The position numbers and the translations under genes are program-made. Shown here piece by piece: positions 1-10,793 of a DNA stretch of 64,000 bases. Each line of letters opens with the position of its first letter. Within the stretch, counting starts at the first letter, position 1. The stretch is from Coregonus clupeaformis (taxonomy: Eukaryota > Chordata > Actinopteri > Salmoniformes > Salmonidae): assembly GCF_020615455.1 (NCBI RefSeq), contig NC_059225.1:24584430-24648429 (forward strand), read 5' to 3'. The notes beneath the pieces were generated by a model. It was not told where the DNA came from. It searched no databases and worked only from the letters and a program-made list of their open reading frames with translations.

Positions 1-404
1 TGTCAAAAACACTTTAACATTTTACGTCTGGTGTGATTTCAAAATGTGTAGTTTGAAGAAATGTGGATAAACGTCAGAATCTGAAGTCAAATTGATAAAA
101 TCGTGAGATCTTGTTATGTTAGTCACTGACAGTCACTCAATTAGCACATTTTATAGATTGCCAGAAATGTTAGTCTAGCCAGCTATATAAACCTTGTACT
201 CTTCATGGGCAAATTACTGACTGGGCACTAGGGACCCTGACCTCCCGTAGACCCCCATTGATTTTGTAAGTCACTCTGACTCAGATATCATATGAACATG
301 GCATAATGTGTAGAAATGCGGAAAAACTGCTAAACGTTCTCTCCATCCCATGGCAAAATGTGTATCTCGCTTAGGGCCCCAAAAACCCTATAAACTGCCC
401 CGTA
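1..404. other. Noncoding, unassigned
   Basis: No reading frame, RNA gene or terminal repeat is recognisable. The base composition is AT-rich and there is no simple repeat. It may be unique intergenic DNA or an old repeat that I do not recognise. Confidence 0.5.
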
Positions 405-560
405 GAGCAGACCTGGGATAACTATAGTTTAACTTTAATTTTTGCGGAGGAACAAATAGTTACTATTTGAATACAGATCCCAAAAAATTACTTATTTTTA
501 ATACTATTTGAATATGGATCTCAGAAAGTGACTACTATTTGAAAACAGTTCTGGAACTGC
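405..560 (+). repeat. Interspersed repeat with GCAGACCTGGG and TATTTGAATA motifs
   Basis: The stretch opens with GCAGACCTGGGATAAC and then carries several copies of a TATTTGAATACAGATC-like unit ending in CAGAAAGTGACTAC. A related block lies at 9385-9520 in the same orientation and another at 12480-12680 in reverse orientation, so it is a dispersed family. No coding capacity is visible. The superfamily is unknown to me. Confidence 0.6.
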
Positions 561-596
561 ATGTTGAATATGTTGCTTATATGTTGATAAAGTTAC

Positions 597-1380
597 TGAT
601 CCCCTCCCCCGTGTCAAACACTTGGAGTCAGGAGGCAGGATTATTAAGAGGCTAGGGTGACATCGCCCTTACGCTTTCATTTGAATCCACCAATGGTAAC
701 ATGATATTGACTTACCTAATTTAAATAAGTACCAACATTGGAGAAGGCGTGTTTGCAGAGGGGTGTGGTTTATATAGCTAGATGGCTAATCTACTGGTTC
801 AAAAATTTGACTGTTGGGTGTCAGAAAATGTAATTAAAAGTTTACCCTATTCATCTATGGCAAAGATACTTATATGTTTCCCCTTCATCTGTGTCTGGTG
901 TAAGCAAGTTACTGTCTAGCTAGGTCTTCATCCAGCATGGAACAAAACTCAAACGCAGTTGTCAAGTCAACACATCCGTCAGTGCTGCTGTGAACGGCAT
1001 TACAAGAGACATGCCAAATGGGAGACGTCTAAAACATTTTTGTCATCATTGATACAATTTCAATGTTGTTTGAGTTGCTTTTTGTATCACCAAATTAGCT
1101 TGAGATGATTTTACTGCAACTCTGCTCATTGCAGCCAAGTTGCTTGACATAAGTGTTTCAAAGAGCTGTCAGTCAAGGCAAGCTCATGAATATAAGCTCC
1201 CCGCCCACTTAGCCTGTCTTTTCAAATTTCCTGGTAGTTAACCATATTTTTGGCCACCCGTGAGAGTAAATGTAATTCCTGTTCATTATGTTAAGTTTGT
1301 ACACATCTTACTTAGTGTGAACACATTATATATATTTGTACGTTTGTACACTACAAAATCAAATTTTCTTTCAATGTTTT
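597..1380. repeat. Diverged interspersed repeat, long copy
   Basis: This region shares two separated blocks with 1639-1868. One begins CCCTCCCCCGTGTCAAACAC and includes the GGTGACATC and CATTTGAATCCA stretches. The other is GGCCACCCGTGAGAGTAAATG followed by TTCATTATGTTAAGTTTGTAC. An internal block near 925-1060 (CAGTTGTCAAGTCAACA, GAGACATGCCAAATGGGAGA) recurs near 37800-37890. It is probably a non-autonomous DNA transposon or composite repeat. There is no coding sequence. Confidence 0.5.
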
Positions 1381-1638
1381 TGCACAATGCTTATTTTAAT
1401 ATAAATTGAATAACATTATTTAAATATGATAGTGGTAACTCTCCTAACATTGGGGTATAAATAGGCACTTGAGGAACTCATACTATGGTGTAAGCCTCAT
1501 TAATTGTAATGAACAATCAAAACTGTGTTTTTCATTCAATTAGATGATATTTAAAGGAAACCAGATCAAAGATGATGACCAAAGTATGAAAAATGACTTT
1601 TGCTTCCACATTGATGAAGTTTGATCATAAAATGAATG

Positions 1639-1868
1639 GTACCCTCCCCCATGTCAAACACTTTATTCATTATTAAGGGGACAAGGTGACATCACCTTAA
1701 CTCTCATTTGAATACACTAGTGGTAGCATGACATTCTGGCTTATTGGCCTATTGAGGGCTTGACTTTCAGATTGTTATTTTTGGCCACACGTGAGAGTAA
1801 ATGTCGTTAGTGTTCATCATGTTAAATTTGTACACCCCAAATTGAAATTGTCTTTCAATATTTTTTTA
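1639..1868. repeat. Short direct copy of the 597-1380 repeat
   Basis: It begins CCCTCCCCCATGTCAAACAC and ends with GGCCACACGTGAGAGTAAATG and TTCATCATGTTAAATTTGTAC. These match the two outer blocks of the preceding copy, while the middle of that copy (about 500 bases) is missing. The arrangement suggests an internally deleted sister element. Confidence 0.5.
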
Positions 1869-1880
1869 CATGACATATTT

Positions 1881-2235
1881 TAGATCCAGCACCAGTCCCA
1901 GCACCAGCACCAAGCCAGATCCTGGTTTTCAGCACCAGTCCCAACACCAGACCATCATATGAGGTGCGGGGGAGGGACAAAAGATCGAACCGGTACCCGG
2001 AGTGAGCAGGCAACAGGGAAGTACCACTTCTGGTTGTAGGGCTCCCTTGTGTGTCTGCTTGCTCCTTAGGTTGTCCTTTCTCCCCTCTACAGATCCCGAC
2101 CCAGCACCTGCAGAAGCCCCAGTTCCTGTTTAGTTTTTTCCTGGTCCCCAGCACCAACCCCTGGCCTCTAGTCCCAGCACCAGTACCAGTACAAGTATCA
2201 ACCCAGATTTTCCCAGCCACAACAACAGCACCAAC
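1881..2235. repeat. CCAGCA-rich degenerate minisatellite
   Basis: Two blocks (about 1881-1952 and 2140-2235) are imperfect reiterations of a CCAGCACCAGTCC-like unit, separated by unrelated sequence. Long apparent reading frames on both strands here are low-complexity artefacts. The block lies next to the retroviral LTR that begins at 2385. Confidence 0.6.
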
Positions 2236-2384
2236 CCTGGACACAGCACTGACCAACCACAACTGCCACCTCTTATCAGCAACTGCCAGCCCAGAACAAC
2301 CCCCTTCCCCTCCCCTCCCCCAACACAAAGACACAGACACATTGTGGACTGACTGACACATTTTTCTGATTCCTTTTTTTGATT

Positions 2385-2846
2385 TGTTAGGTTCTGACAA
2401 ACAGAGTCAAACTCACAGAAGACTAGTAAAGCTCAAACCAAGTTTTTTCACCCAATTGGTCAAACAGCTGAAAAGACAAAGACATGTTCACACCAGCACA
2501 AGTGTTTATACCCTCCTATTAGGCAGAGTCTACTCCTTGCACATCTATACAGCCAATACATCTCTGTTGCCAGGCAGGAACTTAGGAGGTGTGTGTGTGT
2601 AATATAACTGTTCCTTGTCACTTCATCTGACCTGACCTCGGCCCGAATTCTTCACTCCTCCCTACTCCACGGCTGTCCTACCTTATCAGTGACTGAAACC
2701 AGACTGTTGCCCTTTGCCCCTCTTCATAGCATACAAGAGATTTAACACTAACATGTTCTGCAGAATGTAAACTTTCTGCACTCCCCTTTCCCACTCAATA
2801 ACTTTCCGTACACCTGGTTCTCATCCACCCTCAATTGATCCCAACA
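2385..2846 (-). repeat. 3' LTR of the endogenous retrovirus
   Basis: On the plus strand it starts TGTTAGGTTCTGACAAACAG and ends GATCCCAACA. It aligns along its whole length with 7599-8033. The main difference is an extra block near 2445-2475. A Tc1 element begins four bases beyond its inner edge, where a polypurine tract would be expected. Confidence 0.8.
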
Positions 2847-2850
2847 TATA

Positions 2851-3608
2851 CAGTCCCAGTCAGAAGTTTGGACACAGCTACTCATTCCAGGGTTTTTCTT
2901 AATTTGTTATTATTTTACAAATAAACTATGAAATAACACATATGGAATCATGTAGTAACCACAGAAGTGTTAAACAAATCAAAATATACTTTATATTTTA
3001 GATTCTTCAAAGTAGCCACCCTTTGGCTTGATGACAGCTTTGCACACTCTTGGCATTCTCTCAACCAGCTTTACCTGGAATGCTTTTCCAACAGTCTTGA
3101 AGGAGTTCCCACATATGCTGAGCACTTGTTGGCTGCTTTTCCTTCACTCTGCGGTCCAACTCATCCCAAACCATCTCAATTGGGTTGAGGTCGGGTGATT
3201 GTTGAGGCCAGGTCATCTGATGCAGCAATCCATCACTCTCCTTGGTTAGATAGCCCTTAAACAGCCTGGAGGTGTGTTTTGGGTCATTGTCCTGTTGAAA
3301 AACAAATGATAGTCCCACTAAGCGCAAACCAGAAGGGCGGATTGATGCAGTCTCCTCTGAACAGTTGATGTTGAGATGTGTCTGTTACTTGAACTCTGTG
3401 AAGCATTTATTTGGGCTGCAATCTGAGGTGCAGTTAACTAATGAATGCAACTGCACTTGAATAAACTTTCGAAGTGCTTGAAATGTTCCGGATTGACTGA
3501 CCTTCATGTCTTAAAGTAATAATGGACTGTCGTTTCTCTTTGCTTATTGGAGCTGTTCTTGCCATAATATGGACTTGGTCTTTTACCAAATAGGGCTATC
3601 TTTTGTAA
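2851..3608 (-). mobile_element. Tc1-like T1 copy, internally deleted
   Basis: The left end, CAGTCCCAGTCAGAAGTTTGG, follows a TA dinucleotide and matches the T1 terminal repeat seen intact at 32115. Sequence then runs through the transposase C-terminus to its N-terminal helix-turn-helix region on the minus strand. The other terminal repeat is missing. It sits in the retrovirus next to the 3' LTR and is therefore younger than that insertion. Confidence 0.8.
3061..3560 (-). pseudogene. Tc1 transposase fragment (T1), central part deleted
   Basis: The 88-residue minus-strand frame at 3061-3327 contains the second catalytic aspartate in FQQDNDPKHT and the glutamate in DLNPIEMVWDEL, followed by a C-terminal CWKSIPG motif. 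Upstream the sequence jumps to the N-terminal DNA-binding region (about 3330-3560) without the first part of the catalytic domain, so the first catalytic aspartate is absent. It cannot encode an active enzyme. Comparison with the copy at 32502-33422 shows the gap directly. Confidence 0.8.
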
Positions 3609-3775
3609 TGGGTTCTCACTAAATACGATGTCACATAAACACAGTGTACAAACTTATTTGTGACGTGAATGTATTTAGTATAGTTTTATCTAAAAAGGAT
3701 AACTTTTTCAATGTTTTACCATTTGTATTAAATTCACTGAGGAGGATGGTCCTCCCCTTCGAGGAGCCTCCACTG
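3609..3775 (-). mobile_element. End of a DNA transposon (CAGTGGAGGCTCC family)
   Basis: Read on the minus strand this begins CAGTGGAGGCTCCTCGAAGG, followed by GGAGGACCATCCTCCTC, which forms a short terminal hairpin. It then continues into AT-rich sequence. Only one end is present and there is no coding sequence. I recognise it as a recurrent salmonid repeat end but cannot place its superfamily. Confidence 0.5.
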
Positions 3776-4020
3776 TGTGATGTTCAACATATCTTCATAG
3801 TAGTTTCTATATTGTGCACAGTTAGCTGTCCTTCCTCTCCTACAAGCTATCCCCTGTATCACTATACATAGAGTGGTATCATTCCCCAGAGACTCTATTA
3901 CCCACTTCCTTAACTTATTAGCCACACAAATCTCCGCCCCAGTCATGTTCAAATCCACTTTCCCAATTCCTTGTAACGTTAACACCTTGGTTTTTGGGAC
4001 TCCAAAGAATGCATTGATAT

Positions 4021-4131
4021 TTACATTTACATACATTTTCATACTTTTTTTCATACTAGTCCCCCATGGGAATCAAACCCACAACCCAGGCATTGTAAGC
4101 GCCATGCTCTACCAACTAAGCTACACGGATT
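4021..4131 (-). mobile_element. tRNA-derived SINE inside the retrovirus
   Basis: On the minus strand the head contains an A-box-like TAGCTTAGTTGG and a B-box-like GGGTTTGATTCC with a cloverleaf-like tRNA sequence between them. It is followed by TAGTATGAAAAAAAGTATG and a TACATTTACAT tail. The same head occurs at 19404-19568. The usual CTCTGGATAAGAGCG tail is missing, so this copy is 3'-altered. It is not a functional tRNA gene. Confidence 0.75.
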
Positions 4132-7100
4132 GATATCAGTCCTGCCAAAATCTGCAACTAACACCCTTATGCAAACAGTCTGTCTCAAACAGAAGATACT
4201 TTGCCGGCCACAAATACATTTGCACATAAATCATTCCATCTAACCCATAACACGTTAGTCACTACTGCTAGTCCACCTATATAGTTATAAACATACTACA
4301 ACATGCTCAAGTCAATTAGTCAGTTTCCAACAATCCCTCCTCTGGTACAATGATCACTCACATGTTACACGCCAACTAGAAAACATAGACTTAAACAGGG
4401 AAGAGAAAATACATGTTTAATAATTTCGTACCACCCTTGATGAGAATGAGATTGGGGCAAGGACCGTCCATCCGTTCTGTTTTATGCCAATGGGATGCTA
4501 GTCTCCATGCCAGTCTCCTTCATCCTCATCCTCGGGTGTCAAAGCAAGATGCAGACTACGAGCCTTGTAAGTAATGAATTATACTGCATCATCCAGAAAG
4601 CCAAATGTATTGATTCGCTTTAACATTAGGATTCTGATGACATGGTAAAACAAAACCCCTACTATCAATGTCCCCATCATGGTTAGCCCAAGCTACCATC
4701 TAGTGGGTTCTCTGATAACCTCCCTCTCGGAGGACACTAAAAGATAAGGTTTCCTGGGAGGAAACCCTCCCTAGACTCAATAGATTAGAGCAGTGCACCC
4801 TCCCCTCACTTTGTGCTCTCTCTCTCCTCGCCTTTCCGAAACAACTTATCCAACCCAAATTTAGAATGACAGTCCTTAGTGCTTCACGTTGAGTCTATCA
4901 CTCGAATTCAAGACCATCAACTTAGCACACACCGACACTGGCAGAATGTACATTACAGATAGGGGAAAATATATACATAGTATGTACTATTAACTTTTCT
5001 CATCATGGCCACCATGTATCCCTGTCTTACACTGTCGCGAGTGGCATGTTAATGACATATCCGTATCTCAATGCAGTTTTTAGTCTAAATTACTGTACTT
5101 TCCCAGTGTGCAGACCCCCACAATCAACCTGATACCCCAAATAAACAATTTAGGGCAACCCTAAATCAATTTACGGGCACAGTTGATCACCCCCATCCTT
5201 CCCGGCTCTCAATCTTCTGGCGTCTCTTCACCTTCTTCTTCAGATAGCATTACAGGTCATCTTCCCAATGGCACATATGTAACTTATGCCTGTCACAGTT
5301 GATGGCCCTTGATAATGTCCTGATTTCAATATCTGGGAAATAATCTGATTTTCCCAAGCAAACTAATCTCTCACCTGAGCCTCCACCACCATTCTGTACT
5401 ATCCATTCCGACCAGTACACCAGCAGCATGAGAGGAGTTTGGACATTATTTTTCTCCATGCTCACTCCACATGTACTGTCTCAGGACTCATACCGCACTC
5501 CTGAGAGAAAAGGCAGTTGATAGCTTCAACTGGATGCTGTACACAGATTGCTGGCTTGGACTCAAGTCTCAGTAGAAATGGTGAAAGACAGGGCCGTAGT
5601 GAACGCCATTGTCGCTATTACTTAGAGGGGGTGAGGCTCACACTGTTTAAGGCATTTCTGATTCAGGAAATCCAGAGAAACTATTCACCGTATGACAAAT
5701 TATTACAGTCCCAATTTTCTTAACACCAAAATGTCTAAGACAAATGTCAAAGAGCATAACAACCCACTGTTGAAACCATTTTGCAAATTGGCTTATACTC
5801 CCCTATCATATTGGCGACCTCACCGCAGAGTTACAGAGTCAGGGAATTAGAGGGCTAACCATTACGGAGAAATCCCGACCATACAGCAGACCCAACCTGG
5901 TGAGATTTGCATTGAAACAAAGACAAAAACAAAACAACCAAAACCACAACACTTCTTCATATTATACTTACATCTCACCCAATGTCGCTACTCTTTCTAG
6001 TGAGGGTGAGCAGGCATCACCAGAAAGTCAGAACAACTGTCTTTCAACACCATTAAGTATTTATTTTCTTTCCCTGTACTTCAGACTACTTATTTAAAAA
6101 CATTTCAAACCTTTCCATCATTCTGTGTACCCGGTTGACATTGGGTTTCTCAGTACCTTTCTTATCAGGAGAATCTACATGGGTGCAACCAACATTCGGA
6201 CAATAGAAACTTCAGAAAATGTAATGTGTGTGCCCTTTAAGGTGCATCCTTTCTAACCCGTGAAGAACCTACTAAAACCAAATTAAAAGACCCCACACAA
6301 TTAAATCAAACACGATATTCACACCAATAACAAAAATGTATAACCGTGTGTGTGGAAAAACGTAGGGCAAAAACAAACAAATGACCAGGCCTTACTTAAT
6401 TGGGAGCTCCCTTTACGGCCGGATCCGGGTACCTTTATATTGATAAAACTGCAAAACTTCACAAACTGCTCTCCCAAGACAACATCCTCGGGAAATATTT
6501 TATTTTAGCGCCTCTATGGCTTTGCTATAGTTTTCCTCATCTATTCCCCATTTTACGGGAGTTTCAGAAACAACGGATTACATTTCAATGGTGGTTATTT
6601 CTGCACCTATCTCGATGGTGTCTAGGGTATTTAGATTTCCTCACTCAAGGCTCTAATACATGCCCTCTATTAACAATTTTCCAAGGTAGTGATACCCACT
6701 TTCCCAGAGAGTAGTAATGGTATTTGGTCACGGCACCTGATACCTTGTATTAGAACCAATACTGAAGTGTCTGCCAATTTACTACTGGAGAATACGGTAG
6801 ACCTAATGTCTTATACCAGCGTCACGCTTCAAATATCTCTGTCGTTGACAACACACATAACCAAAATTATTCACAGTTGTCTTCCTATTTCCACATAATC
6901 TGTCACAGTTCCCCGCCCCAATAGGGCATAAACCAACCTCTCTCCTTATTGCTACTGCCAAATACACACAAATTATGTTCAAACAACTTTCAAATATCTT
7001 ATTTGCCTTTCTAACCATGGATGGGGCTTTCCTCCAGAACTTATAGGCAACCTTCTATCACCAGCCACATTCCCTCCTTGTGTCCTTCTCCATGGACTAC

Positions 7101-7148
7101 TTCTCTACAACCTATCGTACTAGTACACAAGCAAGACAATTTATCCAT

Positions 7149-7167
7149 ACACACACACACACACACT
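7149..7167. repeat. (CA)n microsatellite
   Basis: A short run of about nine CA units lies in the retroviral interior. It has no coding meaning. Confidence 0.8.
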
Positions 7168-7194
7168 CTACAGCCACCGCTTTCACCTCCCCTT

Positions 7195-7365
7195 TATGGG
7201 ACTTACCCTCTGTAGGTACCAGCCTGCTCGGGCTTACCTTCCGGGACTTACCCTATGCTTATATGAAGCTAGCAGGAACCAACCCACTCATGATTTACCC
7301 CCTAGGACATATCCTCCGCAGGGACTACCCTGCTCGGGCTTACCTTCCAGGACTTACCATATGCC
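7195..7365. repeat. About 104-base internal duplication
   Basis: GCTCGGGCTTACCTTCCGGG followed by ACTTACC occurs near 7227 and again near 7331 with one change, and the intervening sequence has related GGACTTACC blocks. It is a small tandem duplication in the retroviral leader/gag region, close to the 5' LTR. Confidence 0.6.
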
Positions 7366-7578
7366 ATAAATCTACGACCGGTCGTAATACAATGGGACTA
7401 CTGAATAAGCTCAGGCTTTCTAGGTCCATTTCCTATAATTGGTTCAGCCGACGACTCTCATCTCCCCAAGATGTCAGAATGAGTGATAACAGGTATAGGA
7501 ACTGTGCCTACCTTGTTTTTGGTGCCGGCTCCTGTTTCGCTGATTCAGACTCTCTAGTTCGACTGTAAATCGTGGTGA

Positions 7579-7596
7579 ATCCTGCCGACAATGCCA
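7579..7596 (-). promoter_or_regulatory. Retroviral primer binding site, tRNA-Ser-like
   Basis: The minus strand reads TGGCATTGTCGGCAGGAT, starting two bases after the 5' LTR, exactly where a primer binding site belongs. It begins with TGG, the complement of a tRNA CCA end. From knowledge of vertebrate tRNA-Ser 3' ends, the match continues through the following TTC with two mismatches in about 20 positions. This site decides the orientation of the provirus. Confidence 0.7.
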
Positions 7597-7598
7597 AC

Positions 7599-8033
7599 TG
7601 TTAGGTTCTGACAAACAGAGTAAAACTCACGAAGACTAGTAAAATTCAAACCAAGTTTGAAAAGACAAAGACATATTTCGACAAGGAAAGGTATCTATAC
7701 CCTGCTATTAGGCGGAGCCTCCTCCATGCACATCTATACAGCCAATACATCTCTGTTGCTAGGCAGGAACTTAGGTGGTGGGTGTGTAATATAACTGTTC
7801 CTTGTCACTTCATCTGACCTGACCTCGGCCCGAATTCCTCACTCCTCCCTACTCCACGGCTGTCCTACCTTATCAGGGACTGAAACCAGATTGTTGCCCT
7901 TTGCCCCTCTCCATAGGATACATGAGATTTAACACTAACATGTTCTGCAGAATATAAACTTTCTGCACTTCCCTTTCTCACTCAGTAACTTTACATAAAC
8001 CTGGTTCTCATCCACCCTCAATTGACCCCAACA
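7599..8033 (-). repeat. 5' LTR of the endogenous retrovirus
   Basis: It starts TGTTAGGTTCTGACAAACAG and ends GACCCCAACA on the plus strand, and aligns with 2385-2846 except for a deletion of about 25 bases near 7655. In its own orientation it runs TGTTGGGGTC...CTAACA, with canonical TG/CA ends. Confidence 0.8.
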
Positions 8034-8297
8034 TATAAATTCATGTAAAGTAATCAACTTCTAGTTTAGCAAGTATTTCAAGCTAGAATCCAACAGATTG
8101 GATGACCATATGGTTTGTTTAATTAGAATGTATTACTTATTTTTTAAATTGTTTATTATTTTAAATTTGTATTTGTTGAACATTTTAAACTGTAATGAAT
8201 TTTGATGCTTACCGATTTTGATGCATGCCTTGGAGCTCCGGTATCAAATGTAACATCACTAGTGGAAAGGTCTGGGATTGGTTCTTCTTTGTTGGCA

Positions 8298-8470
8298 GGT
8301 AGCTTAGTGGTTAAGAGCGTTGTGCCAGTAACCGAAAGGTCGCTGGTTCTAATCCTGAGCCGACTAGGTGAAAAATCTGTCGATGTGCCCTTGAGCAAGG
8401 CACTTAACCCTCATTGCTCATGTAAGTCGCTCTGGATAAGAGCGTCTGCTAAATGACTAAAATGTAATGT
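8298..8470 (+). mobile_element. tRNA-derived SINE, full copy
   Basis: The head GGCAGGTAGCTTAGTGGTTA contains an A box and GGTCGCTGGTTCTAATCC contains a B box. The body has the CGACTAGGTGAAAAATCTGT block, and the 3' tail is GCTCTGGATAAGAGCGTCTG followed by CTAAATGAC and a TGTAA-type end. A second copy is at 15889-16052. The tail is shared with the differently headed SINE at 19404-19568. It is transcribed by RNA polymerase III when active and mobilised by a LINE. Confidence 0.9.
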
Positions 8471-8896
8471 AAATGTTGTTGTCTGGTGGAGTGGGTGGTT
8501 GGTGGGTTTGGGATTTGAGTTGTTGGCATTTGCCCTTGTGGTGTAAGAACTGAAAAAGGGGTTATGCTCTGAGTCTGTTGCACAGGGCTGAATCCTTGCA
8601 ATTTCTGAATTTTGACCAAAACTGTTCTAGTAACTGGAGGGTTTTGCAACTGGCTTCAAATGATTAATGTGGCCCTGGGGGTTTCACCAGACAGTTCAGG
8701 TCAGACAGATGGTGGGTTTGGTGGGGATTTGGAGAAGGATGGTGTTAGTTCTGGTCGGGTCTCGATTTTGTCTGTTCTTGTCATTGGTCTGCTCCAGTCT
8801 TGCAGGGAGAGGATGGACAAATCTCACAGCAAGCAGACACACCTGAAAGCCTGTGACCCATGTGTCAATGGAGGCATGCCCCGGTGGTCTGCTTGC
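8471..8896. other. GT-rich noncoding stretch, unassigned
   Basis: The start (8478-8520) is rich in TGGTGG-like words. A low-complexity reading frame on the minus strand is not convincing. It could be the remnant of a Pro/Thr-rich LINE ORF1, as at 48780-49205, but I cannot show this. Confidence 0.35.
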
Positions 8897-8985
8897 TCCA
8901 AATAAAATAAAATCAACTTTTATTTGTCACATACACGTGTTTAGCAGATGTTATAGCAGGTGTAGCGATATGCTTGTCCAGGAGT
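8897..8985 (-). mobile_element. LINE 3'-tail fragment
   Basis: AAATAAAATAAAATCAACTT followed by TTATTTGTCACATACACG and AGGTGTAGCGATATGCTTG resembles the reverse complement of the 3' end of the LINE that ends at 58729. Only the tail is present, as expected for a 5'-truncated minus-strand insertion. Confidence 0.55.
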
Positions 8986-9309
8986 AAGGTGTACGTTAGC
9001 TTCATGAAAGCTACAAAAGCATCAGTGCTCAACCTTAACAAGTGATGACAAAACAATAGAACAGAAACCGGAATTACATTTACTGTCACGGGTGACCAAA
9101 AATAACTATTTGAAAGCCACACCCCTACTAAGGCATGCCTCCAGTCCTCTGATCTGATCTGGTGGGTCATCGCTCAATAACTTAGCATCAATAACCCAGC
9201 AACCCAACTAAGTGACCCAACTGTCTGGGTCAAACTTACCCAACATGTGTTCAGTCCAATATTTACCCAAATTGGGTTGTTTTTAACACAGCATTTTTTT
9301 GAGTGTTTG
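8986..9309. other. Noncoding, with an ACCCAA-rich patch
   Basis: Nothing codes here. About 9190-9290 repeats words such as AACCCAGCAACCCAACTAAG and TTACCCAAATTGGGTTG, a small palindromic patch that may be the end of a non-autonomous transposon. Confidence 0.35.
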
Positions 9310-9520
9310 TGTATTTCATAAGGCCTTATTTTGTGGGCTTAGTTTTACCTTAATACAGGGGCGTGAAACTCATACACAAGTGACTACTTTTCTAAATTAT
9401 TTGAATACAGATCTCAGAAAGTAATTACTTTAAAATATATATTCTAAGACAGATCTGAAAAAGCAACTACTTTTTCAAAATATTTGAAATATACAGATCT
9501 CTGGAAGTGACAACTTTTCT
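9310..9520 (+). repeat. Repeat: CATAAGGCCTTATTTT block plus TATTTGAATA block
   Basis: The first 70 bases (TTTCATAAGGCCTTATTTTG to GAAACTCATACACA) recur at 10218-10283. The second part (9385-9520) is the TATTTGAATACAGATCTCAG repeat family also seen at 405-560. It is noncoding. Confidence 0.55.
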
Positions 9521-9948
9521 GAAACTATTGGATTGGCTGCCTACAACTAATGGCAGGGCTGGAACAGCATGTTGAATATATAAATATAATTAATAGAGCA
9601 CACACAATCTCCTATACTATTCCAACCATATTTGATCTGCACGATACATTTTTATCTGAATATTCTGTAAATGTACATTCAACTGAACATTCATTGCCCC
9701 AGGTGTACACAATCAAGTTAAACCAATTAACAAATTAGATTTTGTACAAATAAGTATGAAAAAATTACTAAAATGTAAATGTAATACGTTGTGACGGTCA
9801 AGTACTGTATGACTCTTTTAACATGACACTGAAAAGTTTGAAACCTATAATTCATTGAATGATACCTGCAAATACTGCAGAGTAATTCAAAGCCAAATGC
9901 AAACAGCAAGTTGGATGCTTACACAGCAAATGTGCCAGTGTTGGAAAA

Positions 9949-9950
9949 TA

Positions 9951-9987
<37 letters not shown>
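9949..9987. repeat. (AAT)n microsatellite
   Basis: About twelve AAT units occur in a row. They create a spurious poly-Tyr frame on the minus strand. Confidence 0.95.
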
Positions 9988-9992
<5 letters not shown>

Positions 9993-10426
9993 GAAAGTGT
10001 GGTCTGTGGACCCATATAGACACTGGAACAGTGTTATATATGAGTGTTTCCTTTTGAGTAAATTGTAGAGTTATCACCTCCATGACTGTATTTGTTATTG
10101 ACAGACACATGCTTGTTGCATTCATCAATTTTTGGTCCTGGGGACTTCACCAAGTGAGATCCAAAGCAAATATGTAAAAAAAAAGAAGAAAAAAAATACA
10201 CACAATATGCATATGCATTTCATAAGGCCTTATTTTGAGGGCCTAGTTTTACCCTAATACCGGGTCCTGAAACTCATACACATCACTTTGAACCAAAAAC
10301 ACGCCCATCGTTATCATATTTCCCAGCCTGCTCTATTGCAGGTTGATTCCTTGAATTATTTGTTTCAATATCTATGCTTGTGCATGTACATTGACTGATT
10401 AATCTTATGCTACACAAAGATAAATA
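9988..10426. other. Noncoding flank of the T2 transposon
   Basis: Apart from the short repeat at 10218-10283 (a second copy of 9315-9382), nothing is recognisable. Confidence 0.4.
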
Positions 10427-10628
10427 CAGTGAGGGAAAAAAGTATTTGATCCCCTGCTGATTTTGTACGTTTGCCCACTGACAAAGAAATGATTAGTCTA
10501 TAATTTTAATGGTAGGTTTATTTGAACAGTGAGAGACAGAATAACAACAAAAAAATCCAGAAAAATGCACGTCAAAAATGTTATAAATTGATTTGCATTT
10601 TAATGAGGGAAATAAGTATTTGACCCCC
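10427..10628 (+). repeat. T2 left terminal inverted repeat
   Basis: The outer and inner direct repeats (ATTTGATCCCC and ATTTGACCCCC) lie about 190 bases apart, where the transposase of an active copy would bind twice. It pairs with 11813-12014 with few mismatches. Confidence 0.9.
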
Positions 10629-10793
10629 TCTCAATCAGAAAGATTTATGGCTCCCAGGTGTATTTTATACAGGTAATGAGCTGAGATTAGGAGCACACTC
10701 TTAAAGGGAGTGCTCCTAATCTCAGTTTGTTACGTGTATAAAAGACACCTGTCCACAGAAGCAATCAATCAATCAGATTCCAAACTCTCCACC

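Larger units (their letters stand above)
3776..7578 (-). pseudogene. Degraded retroviral interior
   Basis: This is what remains between the LTRs apart from the insertions. Minus-strand frames of 106 codons (to about 3734), 71 codons (5250-5465) and 71 codons (6803-7018, Cys-rich) are open but short. None shows a protease, reverse transcriptase or integrase motif that I can recognise. An envelope origin for the 5250-5465 and 3734-4054 frames is only a guess from their position near the 3' LTR. The true reading frames are broken throughout. Confidence 0.4.
2385..8033 (-). mobile_element. Endogenous retrovirus, degraded, minus strand
   Basis: Two direct copies of a roughly 450-base sequence (2385-2846 and 7599-8033) with TG...CA ends flank about 4.75 kb. 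Two bases inside the 7599 LTR edge lies a primer-binding-site-like sequence on the minus strand, which fixes the orientation: 5' LTR at right, 3' LTR at left. The interior is interrupted by a Tc1 fragment, a DNA-transposon end and a SINE. I see only short broken frames and no recognisable reverse transcriptase, so most of gag-pol has been deleted or eroded. No clear target-site duplication was found. It is a long-dead proviral remnant. Confidence 0.75.

Noticed and set aside
1855..2400. 181-codon minus-strand and 101-codon plus-strand frames
   Set aside because: They are generated by the degenerate CCAGCA minisatellite. Both strands are open, composition is low-complexity and no domain is visible.
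7080..7568. 162-codon plus-strand frame in the retrovirus
   Set aside because: It is antisense to the provirus, crosses a (CA)n run and a local tandem duplication, and has no recognisable motif.
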